Of a stretch of 64,000 nucleotides of DNA, positions 1 through 11,155 are shown piece after piece (within the stretch, counting starts at the first letter, position 1; each line of letters begins with the position of its first letter). A program made the translations under genes and the position numbers. The stretch covers positions 1-64,000 of the forward strand of contig JBBSOW010000005.1 in assembly GCA_038259365.1 (NCBI GenBank), in the 5' to 3' direction. Under the pieces are notes generated by a model that worked only from the letters and a program-made list of their open reading frames with translations, did no database searches and had not been told where the DNA came from. This stretch comes from JBBSOW01 sp038259365. Lineage in GTDB: Bacteria; Actinomycetota; Actinomycetes; Propionibacteriales; Propionibacteriaceae.

Positions 1-1
1 C

Positions 2-7
2 TAGTCT
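2..7 (+). promoter_or_regulatory. Candidate -10 box, leaderless start of the WcbI-like gene
   Basis: TAGTCT lies 7 nt before the ATG at 15, the spacing expected if transcription begins at or next to the start codon. No -35 can be judged because the window begins here. Confidence 0.4.
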
Positions 8-14
8 CAGCGTC

Positions 15-977
15 ATGCACGAGCAACGCGACGATCCGCCCATGACCGAGGCTGTCGACGAGGGCCGCCGACGACACTACGGGCACTTCTACGGCCTCGA
101 GCCGCTCCCGGAGAACGGGCTGCCCCTGCTGGTGGTGTGGGGCAACTGCCTGGCCGAGTCGGTGCGGGTCTGCCTCGGCTCCCACGCCCACGAGCCCGAT
201 CTGGACACCGTCCGCGTTCCGCCCGTGCACGAGCTGACCGCCGAGGATCTCCCCCACGTCCGCCGCCTGCTGGCCCGCACCGACGTTTTGTTGGCCCAGC
301 CGGTCCGCGACGGCTATCGCGACCTGCCGCTGGGCACCGACGAGGCGGCCTCGCTGCTGGCGTCGGGGGCACGGGTCGAGCTGTTTCCCAGCGTCCGGGA
401 CAACGCCGCCCACCCCTACCAGGCGTTGGTGCACGGCGACGGTATGAGCGACCCGCCTGTCTCGCCGTACCACGACCTCAGGCTCATCGCCGACACGGCG
501 GGGCTGCCCGGAGGCCCCGGCACCCTAGACGCGGGCGAACGGGCCGAGGGCTGGCGCCAGGTCTCCGCCGCCTCCGTGGCGGAGATGGCTCGCCGAGCGG
601 CAGGGCAGGGCACGCTCGACGTGCACGACCTCGTCGAGGCCTCTCCCGGCCGGTTCTGGACGCTCAACCATCCCGACAACGGCCTGATCCGCGGGCTGAC
701 GTCCCGGCTCCGGATCAAGCTCGGGCTCGACGACGCCGTGGACGACCCCGGGCGGGTGTTGCTCGGTTCGGTGCGCGCCCCGGTGGACGCCGAGGTGATC
801 GCGTCGCTGGGCCTCCCCCGCTCGGCGGTCTCGCACTGGCTGATCGACGGTGCGATCGTCGAGGCCGGGACCGTGCGCGCGGCCCACGCCAGGTTCTACG
901 CCGAGCGCCCGGGGGTCGTGGCGGCAGGCGTCGCGGCCCACGCCGACCGGTTGCGGGTGCTGGGGTGGCGGCCGTGA
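15..977 (+). CDS. WcbI-family polysaccharide biosynthesis protein (putative acetyltransferase)
   Basis: A 320-residue protein with the WcbI signature: the strand-turn VVWGNCLAES (about residues 40-49) and a later RTDVLLAQPV...YRDLPLGT block (88-108). In capsule loci WcbI-like proteins are proposed CoA-dependent acetyltransferases with a GDSL-like fold; the substrate here is unknown and there is no capsule locus around it. The first ATG is preferred because TAGTCT lies 7 nt upstream, which suggests a leaderless mRNA; an in-frame ATG at 42 is the alternative. It converges on glgP with 15 bp between the stop codons. Confidence 0.6.
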   Translation: MHEQRDDPPMTEAVDEGRRRHYGHFYGLEPLPENGLPLLVVWGNCLAESVRVCLGSHAHEPDLDTVRVPPVHELTAEDLPHVRRLLARTDVLLAQPVRDGYRDLPLGTDEAASLLASGARVELFPSVRDNAAHPYQALVHGDGMSDPPVSPYHDLRLIADTAGLPGGPGTLDAGERAEGWRQVSAASVAEMARRAAGQGTLDVHDLVEASPGRFWTLNHPDNGLIRGLTSRLRIKLGLDDAVDDPGRVLLGSVRAPVDAEVIASLGLPRSAVSHWLIDGAIVEAGTVRAAHARFYAERPGVVAAGVAAHADRLRVLGWRP

Positions 978-992
978 CCCAGCCCTATGCCT

Positions 993-3551
993 CTACCCCG
1001 TGTCTTCCGAAGGCAGCACCGCCAGGCCCATCTCGGCGATGTTGGCCAATTGCGGATGCTTGGGCACGACCCGAAAGGTGTAGCCCCGGGTACCTGGGCG
1101 CGTGGCGGGCCGCTCGTATTCGTACTTCAGCAGGCCGTCGCCCAGGTCGGTGATCTGGGTGACCGGGTAGGTGTGGATGTCTTGCAGCTCGTCCTCGGCC
1201 GTCACCTCGCCGGCGACGACCTCCACCTCGACGTCGTCGGGGCTGAGCGAGCCCAGGCGGATCTGGGCGGCGGCGCAGATCGTGCTACCTACCTCGACCG
1301 TTTCGCGGGTCATGCTGTCGACGCGCTCGATGACCACCGATCCCCACCCCTGGCGGACGCGGTGTTTCCAGGCCGCCAGCGCCTCGGCCTGGTCGGCGAT
1401 CGCGGCCTCGGACGCCGCCGCCGGCACGTACAGCTCGGTCACGTAGTCGCGGATCATGCGCGAGGCGATCACCTTGGGGCCGAGACCCGAGATGGTGTCG
1501 CGGAACATCGTGATCCACTCCATCGGCAGGCCGGCCGCATCGCGGGCGTAGAACTTGGGCGCGATCTCGCTCTCGATGATGTTGTACAAGAAGTTGGCCT
1601 CGTGGCGGTCCCGTTCGGCCGGGTCCGTGATGTCTTCCGCCGAGGGGATCTCCCAGCCGAACGCCGGGTCATACCACTCCTCCCACCAGCCGTCGCGGAT
1701 CGAGAGGTTCGCGGCCCCGTTGAGGGCGGCCTTCATTCCCGAGGTGCCGCAGGCCTCGTAGGGGCGCAGCGGATTGTTCATCCAGACGTCGCAGCCCGGG
1801 TACAGCGGCCGCGCCATCGACATGTCGTAGTCGGGCAGGAAGACGATGCGCTGACGGACATCGGCCTGATCGGCAAACTGCACCATCTGCTGGATCAGCG
1901 ATTTGCCGGTCTCGTCGGCCGGGTGGGACTTGCCGGCGATGACGATCTGGATGGGTCGCTCGGGGTGATTCAGCATCGCCTTGAGCCGGTCGACGTCGGA
2001 GAGCATGAGCGTCAACCGCTTGTAGGAGGCCCCGCGACGGGCGAAGCCGAGCGTCAGCACGCCCGGGTCGAGCGCGCCGTCGATCCAATCGGTGGAGCCG
2101 GAGAGCCCGCGATCGCGGTGGCTCTGACGCAACCGCTCGCGGGCCATACCCACCAGGTCTGCGCGCATCGAGCGCTTGAGCGAGACGATGGTGTCCGGGT
2201 CGACACGGTCGAGCGCCGTCCAGTCGTAACCCTCCAGGATGTGCTCGAAGTCGCCGGTCGGCGTCTCCAGCAGCTCCAGCAGCTCGGGGTGCATCCAGGT
2301 GCGGTGATGCACGCCGTTGGTGATGGAGCCGATCGGCACCTCGGTGGTGTCAAAACCCGGCCACAGGCCCTGGAACATCTCCCGGGACACCTCGCCGTGC
2401 AGCTGGGAGACGCCGTTGGCGCGCTGGCCTAGACGAAAACCCATCACGGCCATGTTGAACCGGCTGGGATCCCCGCCCGGATAGTCCTCCGAGCCCAGCG
2501 CCATTACCCGATCCAGCGGCAGCGGGTCGAAGCCGGCGAACTGGTGGCTCACCATTTGCAGCGGAAACCGGTCGATGCCCGCGGGCACGGGAGTGTGGGT
2601 GGTGAACACGTTGCCGGCGCGGGTTCGCTCGACGGCGGTGGCGAACTCGTCGCCGTCGTTCATGTATTCGCGGATGCGCTCCAACCCGAGGAAGCCGGCG
2701 TGGCCCTCGTTGGCGTGATAGACACTGGGCTCGACGGCGCCGGTGACGCGGCAGTACGCGCGCAGGGCGCGGACCCCGCCAATGCCCAACAGCACCTCCT
2801 GGACCATCCGGTGCTCGGCCCCGCCACCGTAGAGCCGGTCGGTGATCTGACGATCCGCGGGGTTGTTGACCCCGAGGTCGGTGTCCAGCATCAGCAGCGG
2901 CACCCGGCCGACCTGGGCCACCCAGATGCGCGCGAAGAGCAAATGATCGTGCAGCGGCACGTCGATGACGACGGGCTCGCCGTCGGAGAGCAGCAGGGTC
3001 AACGGCAACGAGTTGGGGTCGAGCAGCGGGTAGCGCTCCTGCTGATAACCGGCCGCGGTCAGTGACTGGCGGAAGTAGCCGTGGCGATACATCAACCCCA
3101 CCCCGATGATGGGCACGCCGAGGTCGCTCGCCGCCTTGAGGTGGTCTCCGGCCAGGATCCCGAGGCCGCCCGAGTACTGCGGCAGCACGTCGGCCACGCC
3201 GAACTCGGCGGAAAAGTAGCCGATGGCCTCGGGGGCCTGCGGGTTCTCGGCGCGATGCCGCTGGTACCACAGCTCGGCGCTGAGGTATTCGTCCAGATCG
3301 TTGCTGAGCCGGTGCACGTTACGCACGAAGCGGCGGTCCTGGGCGAGCAGTTGCAGGCGCTCGGGATCCAGGCGGGCCAGCATCGCCCGCGGGTCGTGAT
3401 CGACGCTCTCCCACAGCGGGGGATCGACCGATCGCAACAGCTCGCGGGTCTCGTTGTGCCAAGACCAGCGCAGGTTGAGGGCCAGCCGACCCAGACCCCG
3501 CAGTTCTTCGGGCATGACGGGTTGGGTGATGAATCTTCTGAAGGCGCGCAC
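993..3551 (-). CDS. glgP: Alpha-glucan (glycogen/maltodextrin) phosphorylase, GT35
   Basis: Phosphorolysis of alpha-1,4-glucans to glucose-1-phosphate in the cytoplasm with a PLP cofactor. The 852-residue product matches the actinobacterial short GlgP type: N-terminal RRFITQPVMPEELRGLGRLA, then YSGGLGILAGDHLKAASDLG, the RIVFLPDYDMSMA segment and the PLP-site region EACGTSGMKAALNGA. The GTG at 3551 is chosen because it aligns with the family N-terminus and has TACCAT 7 nt upstream; the open frame runs on to 3710 but would overlap treS. It is divergent from treS-pep2 across 132 bp, so both sides of glycogen/trehalose turnover start from one region. Confidence 0.93.
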   Translation of the reverse strand: MRAFRRFITQPVMPEELRGLGRLALNLRWSWHNETRELLRSVDPPLWESVDHDPRAMLARLDPERLQLLAQDRRFVRNVHRLSNDLDEYLSAELWYQRHRAENPQAPEAIGYFSAEFGVADVLPQYSGGLGILAGDHLKAASDLGVPIIGVGLMYRHGYFRQSLTAAGYQQERYPLLDPNSLPLTLLLSDGEPVVIDVPLHDHLLFARIWVAQVGRVPLLMLDTDLGVNNPADRQITDRLYGGGAEHRMVQEVLLGIGGVRALRAYCRVTGAVEPSVYHANEGHAGFLGLERIREYMNDGDEFATAVERTRAGNVFTTHTPVPAGIDRFPLQMVSHQFAGFDPLPLDRVMALGSEDYPGGDPSRFNMAVMGFRLGQRANGVSQLHGEVSREMFQGLWPGFDTTEVPIGSITNGVHHRTWMHPELLELLETPTGDFEHILEGYDWTALDRVDPDTIVSLKRSMRADLVGMARERLRQSHRDRGLSGSTDWIDGALDPGVLTLGFARRGASYKRLTLMLSDVDRLKAMLNHPERPIQIVIAGKSHPADETGKSLIQQMVQFADQADVRQRIVFLPDYDMSMARPLYPGCDVWMNNPLRPYEACGTSGMKAALNGAANLSIRDGWWEEWYDPAFGWEIPSAEDITDPAERDRHEANFLYNIIESEIAPKFYARDAAGLPMEWITMFRDTISGLGPKVIASRMIRDYVTELYVPAAASEAAIADQAEALAAWKHRVRQGWGSVVIERVDSMTRETVEVGSTICAAAQIRLGSLSPDDVEVEVVAGEVTAEDELQDIHTYPVTQITDLGDGLLKYEYERPATRPGTRGYTFRVVPKHPQLANIAEMGLAVLPSEDTG

Positions 3552-3558
3552 GCGCAGA

Positions 3559-3564
3559 ATGGTA
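3559..3564 (-). promoter_or_regulatory. Candidate -10 box of glgP (leaderless)
   Basis: On the minus strand TACCAT ends 7 nt before the GTG of glgP. There is no Shine-Dalgarno sequence in the gap, consistent with a leaderless transcript. Confidence 0.4.
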
Positions 3565-3670
3565 GCGGCTCGACCGGCCAGAGCAGAACTTCGACACCTC
3601 TGGGTGCTGGCGGTACGTGCTGGCACACCCGCGGCGGCGGGGCCTGCGCGACAGTTTACGGCTGAGCCGC

Positions 3671-3676
3671 TAGTGT
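3671..3676 (+). promoter_or_regulatory. Candidate -10 box of treS-pep2 (leaderless)
   Basis: TAGTGT ends 7 nt before the GTG at 3684. No ribosome binding site precedes the start, so transcription probably begins at the start codon. No good -35 hexamer is visible. Confidence 0.45.
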
Positions 3677-3683
3677 CGGCTGA

Positions 3684-6859
<3,176 letters not shown>

Positions 6860-6863
<4 letters not shown>

Positions 6864-8821
6864 TGTCGCACGATCTAACCGGCGGCTTGACCGGGGAACA
6901 CCTCAAAGGCTTCCACTCCGGCGCCGATACCGAGCTGTGGCGTCGCCTCGGCAGCCACGCCGCCACAGTGGAGGACGACGAGCGGGGCCGCCTGCAGGGC
7001 ACCCGTTTCGCCGTCTGGGCACCCAACGCGAAGGCCGTCAGCGTCATCGGCGATTTCAACGGGTGGAACACCGACGCCAACCCGATGCGCTTCGTCGACG
7101 GCGCGGGCGTGTGGGGTGGCTTCGTGTCCGACATCGGCCCCGGCACGGTCTACAAGTACCGGATCCACTGTTACGACGGCGTATGGCGGGACAAGGCCGA
7201 TCCGATGGCCACCTTCGCCGAGGGCCCGCCCGCCACGGGATCGATCGTGCACGAATCGAGCTACGAGTGGTCCGACGACGCGTGGCTCGACAAGCGCGGC
7301 AAGGCCAAGGCGCACGCCGAGCCGATGAGCATCTACGAGCTGCATCTGCCCTCGTGGCGCCCCGGGCTCACATACGTCGAGTTGGCCCAGGACCTGGTCG
7401 ATTACGTCACGTGGCAGGGCTACACCCACGTGGAGTTCATGCCCCTGTCCCAGCATCCGTTCTCGGGCTCGTGGGGCTACCAGGTCACCGGATACTACGC
7501 CTCGTACTCCCCGTTGGGCACCCCCGACGAACTGCGTTATCTGATCGATCGGCTACACCAGGCCGGCATCGGCGTCTTCATGGACTGGGTGCCCGGGCAC
7601 TTCCCCAAGGACGAGTTCGCGCTCGGGCGCTTCGACGGCACCTCGCTCTACGAGCACTCCGACCCGCGCCAGGGCGAGCAGCTGGACTGGGGCACCTACG
7701 TCTTCAACTTCGGCCGCAACGAGGTCAAGAGTTTCTTGGTCTCCAACGCCTTGTACTGGGTGCAGGACTTCCACATCGACGGCCTGCGTGTGGACGCCGT
7801 CGCCTCCATGCTGTACCTGGATTACTCGCGCCCCGCCGACGGCTGGGTGCCCAACGCGCACGGCGGCAACGAGAACCTCGAGGCCATCGACTTTTTGAAG
7901 TACGTGAACAAGCACCTCTACGAGCGGGTGCCCGGAGTCATCACCGCCGCCGAGGAATCCACCTCCTTCCCCGGGGTTACCCGCGAGGTGCACAACGGCG
8001 GGCTGGGCTTCGGCTTCAAGTGGAACATGGGCTGGATGAACGACTCGCTGGGCTACCTGGAGCGTGAGCCGATCTACCGGCAATACCACCACCACGAGAT
8101 GACGTTCGCCATGGTGTACGCCTTCACCGAGAACTTCATCCTGCCGATCAGCCACGACGAGGTCGTGCACGGTAAGGGCTCGATGGTCAACAAGGCGCCC
8201 GGCGACGACTGGCAGAAGTTCGCCTCGCTGCGCGCCTTCTACGCGTTCATGTGGTCCTTCCCCGGCAAGAAGCTGATCTTCCAGGGCTGCGAGTTCGGCC
8301 AGCGCAGCGAGTTCAGCGAGCTCAAGGGCCCCGAATGGTGGGTCAGCGATCTGTGGGGCCACAACGGGTTGCAAAAGCTGTTCCGGGACATGAACCTGAC
8401 CTATCGCGCCCACTCGGCCCTGTGGGAACTCGACAGCGAGCCGGAGGGTTTCCGCTGGATCCGCGCCGACGACAGCGGTGCCAACACCTTCTCCTTCCTG
8501 CGCAGCGACGCCAAGGGCAACCACCTCGCCAGCGTAGTGAACTTCTCGGCCAGCCCCCTCACCAACTACCGGATCGGCTTGCCCGCGGCGGGCTCCTGGC
8601 GGGAGGTGCTCAACACCGACTCGGAGTCCTACGACGGCACCGGGCAGACCGGAAACCTGGGCTCGGCAACCGCGATCGAGGGCGACTACGAGGGCTTCGC
8701 CGCCTCGGCCGAGGTCTCGGTCCCGCCGATGGGTGCCGTCTGGCTCGCCTTCGGACCCGGTAGCGAGGACGGCCACGACGTCTTGGACGGAGTCATCGAA
8801 GCCGACGCCGAGCTCGCGTGA
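6860..8821 (+). CDS. glgB: 1,4-alpha-glucan branching enzyme, GH13
   Basis: Makes alpha-1,6 branches in glycogen. The 653 residues comprise a CBM48 domain (FAVWAPNAKAVSVIGDFNGW, about 50-69), a GH13 barrel with nucleophile Asp312 in GLRVDAVASMLY and acid Glu365 in AAEESTSF, then ISHDEVVHGKGS, and a C-terminal beta domain. It lacks the additional N-terminal module of the longer (about 730-residue) branching enzymes. Two adjacent ATGs at 6860 and 6863 are possible starts. It overlaps treS-pep2 by 4 nt and the Nudix gene by 4 nt, forming a three-gene operon. Confidence 0.95.
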
Positions 8822-9594
8822 GCGAATTCGAGATCAAGCTGTCCATCACCGACGGCGTCGGGGTCCTCAACTGGGCCGACAGCACCGATCCGGATTCGCT
8901 CGAAAGGGCCGTCAGCGCGGTCTCGGACGACGCCCTGATCGGCCACGAGCTGCGGCGCCTCGAGGTCTCGCTGCCCGCCGAAGATCGAATGGCGCGGCGA
9001 GCCCTGCTGCGGGCGGGCTTTCACCTCGAAGGGGTGCGTCGTCAAGCCCTGCGCGTGGGCGAGGACGAGTATTCCGACGTCGCGATATTCTCCCGCCTGG
9101 CCAGCGACTCCGCCTACGGCAGTTCGGCCCACTCGGCGGTGATGAACTCGGTGTTACCGCGCAAACGCGCGATCGCCCACGTGCTGTTCCGCAACCCCGC
9201 GGGCCAGGTGTTGTACTGCAAGACGACGTTCAAGGCCGACTGGGAGCTGCCCGGTGGGGTCGTGGAACCCAACGAGTCACCCGCCCGCGGAGCCGCCCGC
9301 GAGGTCTTCGAGGAACTGGGGGTCCGGCTGCCTATCGGACGCCTGCTCGTCGCGGACTGGATGCCGCCCTACCTCGGCTGGGAGGACGCCTTGGAACTCA
9401 TCTTCGACGGCGGCGTCATCGATCCCGCCGAGGTGAGCCTCACCCCCGATCTGCACGAGATCGCCGAGGTGCACTGGGTCAGCGTCGAGGAGGCCACGAC
9501 CCACCTGATCCCCCTAGCCGCGGATCGGCTCCGGCTGATCGACGCCCTCGGGCCCGGCGAGACCCTCTACACCGAGTCCGGCCGCCGGCTCTGA
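8818..9594 (+). CDS. Nudix hydrolase with N-terminal GNAT-like segment
   Basis: A 258-residue protein with two parts. Residues about 35-95 resemble the C-terminal half of GNAT acetyltransferases (RMARRALLRAGFHLEGVRRQ, the typical GF-LEG-R pattern), without an obvious complete acetyl-CoA site. Residues about 110-250 are a Nudix domain with a complete Nudix box, GX5EX7REVFEELGV. Nudix enzymes cleave nucleoside-diphosphate-linked compounds; the substrate cannot be read from the sequence. It starts at GTG overlapping the glgB stop (GTGA), so it is co-translated with the glycogen genes; an NDP-sugar substrate is a guess from context only. Confidence 0.8.
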   Translation: MSEFEIKLSITDGVGVLNWADSTDPDSLERAVSAVSDDALIGHELRRLEVSLPAEDRMARRALLRAGFHLEGVRRQALRVGEDEYSDVAIFSRLASDSAYGSSAHSAVMNSVLPRKRAIAHVLFRNPAGQVLYCKTTFKADWELPGGVVEPNESPARGAAREVFEELGVRLPIGRLLVADWMPPYLGWEDALELIFDGGVIDPAEVSLTPDLHEIAEVHWVSVEEATTHLIPLAADRLRLIDALGPGETLYTESGRRL

Positions 9595-9598
9595 GATC

Positions 9599-10054
9599 TC
9601 AGCGCCCGAGGAGGCCCTTCTCGATCTCGTCGAGCGCGGCTCGGGCGTAACCCTGCCACATACGCTCGAACAGCGGCATGGCCACGGCGGCCACCTTCGA
9701 GGACGGGTGCACGGTCCAGCGCCAGGTGATCCGGGTTCCCGTCCCCGCCGGTGAGAAGCGCCACTCGCCGTCGATGGCCTCGGCGATCAGGCTCGTCGGT
9801 CCGGTGATCTCGGTGAGCCGGTACGTGAACGATTCCGAGCGTTGGACGGTGAGCAGGGTTTCGGTCAGGCTGCCCCCGCCGGCCAGGAAGATCCTCCGGT
9901 TCTCGCCCGCGGTGCCCCATACCCCACTCTGTTCGGTGTGGGTGATCGGCGGCAGCACCGCGAAGCGGCGAGAGAAGATCGTCGGGAGCGGGGCGGGCAG
10001 CAACCAGTCGAAGGCGTCCTGCGGGCTGACCGGGTAGGTGCGGGAGCGTTCCAT
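9599..10054 (-). CDS. SRPBCC-family (polyketide cyclase/dehydrase-like) protein
   Basis: A 151-residue single-domain protein with the START/SRPBCC pattern: an N-terminal MERSRTYPVSPQDAFDWLL strand-helix, a central beta region and a C-terminal amphipathic helix (FERMWQGYARAALDEIEKGL). Members bind hydrophobic ligands; nothing here identifies one. It starts at ATG with TAGAGT 6 nt upstream, a leaderless arrangement. It converges on the Nudix gene with 4 bp between them and is divergent from the AbiEi-like gene across a 105-bp region carrying two DnaA boxes. Confidence 0.7.
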   Translation of the reverse strand: MERSRTYPVSPQDAFDWLLPAPLPTIFSRRFAVLPPITHTEQSGVWGTAGENRRIFLAGGGSLTETLLTVQRSESFTYRLTEITGPTSLIAEAIDGEWRFSPAGTGTRITWRWTVHPSSKVAAVAMPLFERMWQGYARAALDEIEKGLLGR

Positions 10055-10060
10055 AGGCGC

Positions 10061-10066
10061 ACTCTA
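10061..10066 (-). promoter_or_regulatory. Candidate -10 box of the SRPBCC gene (leaderless)
   Basis: On the minus strand TAGAGT ends 6 nt before the ATG at 10054. The adjacent DnaA box at 10073-10081 would sit over the spacer region. Confidence 0.4.
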
Positions 10067-10072
10067 GACCCG

Positions 10073-10081
10073 TTGTCCACA
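10073..10081 (+). promoter_or_regulatory. DnaA box (TTGTCCACA)
   Basis: TTGTCCACA is the form of DnaA box preferred in high-GC actinobacteria. It lies in the divergent promoter region, just upstream of the predicted -10 of the SRPBCC gene, and is one of a pair in the same orientation. Confidence 0.5.
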
Positions 10082-10100
10082 GCCTCCCGTCGGCGATGAG

Positions 10101-10109
10101 TTATCCACA
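10101..10109 (+). promoter_or_regulatory. DnaA box (TTATCCACA)
   Basis: TTATCCACA is the exact consensus DnaA box. It is 28 bp from the first box and 51 bp before the GTG of the AbiEi-like gene. No AT-rich unwinding element or dnaA/dnaN gene is present, so this is not an origin. Confidence 0.5.
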
Positions 10110-10159
10110 ACATCGCAGGCGTTCGGTCGGAAGCCACCACGACGCCCCATGCTCTGGGT

Positions 10160-11113
10160 GTGAATCGACACCTGCTGCCGTCGGCAGAACACCGCGAGTT
10201 GGCCGAACTGCAGAGCGGAATCCTCACCCGAGAGCAGGCCGTGGCCCACGGACTGAGCGACAACGCCTTAAGAAATTTCGTAGACGAAGGCTGGTGGCAA
10301 CGTATTCGGCCAGGCCTCTTCCACACCGCCAATGCCGCACTCGAGTGGCGGGCACTCGCCTGGGCCGGGGTGCTCCAGGGGGGCGACGAAGCCCGCCTGC
10401 ACGGCCTGTCCGCCGCCTACGAAATGAAGCTGATCAGCACCCCGCCATCTCCGATTACCGTGGCCGTTTCCAATAGTCGCCAAGTGCCCTGGGATCCCCG
10501 GTGGCACTTCCATCGCAGCAGACGACTTGGCCCCACCAGAGGCACGTTGCCGCGATCAACTACAGAGGACACGGTATTGGACCTCATCTGCGCTAACCCC
10601 GATTCGATGGCCGGCTACGTCACCGACGCGGTGAACCAGCGAGTCACCACCATCCCCAGGCTTCGCGAGGCGGCGGGAGGCAGAGCGGGGCTTCCTCGCC
10701 GCGCCCAGCTGGACTTGTTGCTGGCCGATGTGGGGGAAGGCAACCAGAGCCCTTTGGAGTTGCTCTACTACCGCGATGTAGAGCGCGCCCACGGGTTGCC
10801 CAAGGGTCGTCGTCAGGTGCGCCAAGCCAACAACACCGTTGTCGATGTGAGCTACGAGCCGGCGAGTGGTGGCGGGAGCTTGGTCATCGAGCTGGATGGG
10901 CGCCGCGGCCACTCGGGCGCGGGGGCCTTCAGGGATATGCACAGGGACAACTACCAGGCCGAGCGCGGCGTCCTGACGCTGCGCTTCGGCTGGGCCGATT
11001 ACACGTCGCGGCCGTGTGAGGTGGCCAGACAGGTGGCTGCCCGCCTCGCCGGCCTCGGCTGGACCGGTCAACTCCGCCCTTGCCGAGCCTGCCAGCGCTC
11101 GTCAAATGATTGA
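10160..11113 (+). CDS. AbiEi-antitoxin-like N-terminus with DUF559/Vsr-like nuclease C-terminus
   Basis: A 317-residue protein of an actinobacterial family. Residues about 10-60 form a winged-helix segment like AbiEi_4 antitoxins (LQSGILTREQAVAHGLSDNA...WWQRIRPGLF). Residues about 215-305 match the DUF559 PD-(D/E)XK fold: VVDVSYEP, LVIELDGRRGH, FRDMHRDN, then LRFGWADYTSRPCEVA. No AbiEii toxin gene is adjacent, so a classical type IV toxin-antitoxin pair is not present. The start is GTG at 10160; a partial -10 (CATGCT) lies 6 nt upstream. Base composition is slightly less GC-rich than neighbours, suggesting later acquisition. Confidence 0.6.
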   Translation: MNRHLLPSAEHRELAELQSGILTREQAVAHGLSDNALRNFVDEGWWQRIRPGLFHTANAALEWRALAWAGVLQGGDEARLHGLSAAYEMKLISTPPSPITVAVSNSRQVPWDPRWHFHRSRRLGPTRGTLPRSTTEDTVLDLICANPDSMAGYVTDAVNQRVTTIPRLREAAGGRAGLPRRAQLDLLLADVGEGNQSPLELLYYRDVERAHGLPKGRRQVRQANNTVVDVSYEPASGGGSLVIELDGRRGHSGAGAFRDMHRDNYQAERGVLTLRFGWADYTSRPCEVARQVAARLAGLGWTGQLRPCRACQRSSND

Positions 11114-11153
11114 GTGTGATCTTGCTGCGTCTGACACCAAGATCACACTCAAT
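11109..11153. terminator. 16-bp perfect palindrome between convergent genes, likely bidirectional terminator
   Basis: Arms 11109-11124 and 11138-11153 are perfectly complementary over 16 bp (ATTGAGTGTGATCTTG) with a 13-nt loop. The left arm contains the stop codon of the AbiEi-like gene and the right arm ends 2 nt before the stop of the CnoX-like gene, so the hairpin can end both transcripts. The arms are strikingly AT-rich for this genome and there is no U-tract. Confidence 0.65.
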
Positions 11154-11155
11154 CC

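Noticed and set aside
10073..10109. Chromosomal origin
   Set aside because: Only two DnaA boxes, no AT-rich element and none of dnaA, dnaN, rpmH or parAB nearby.
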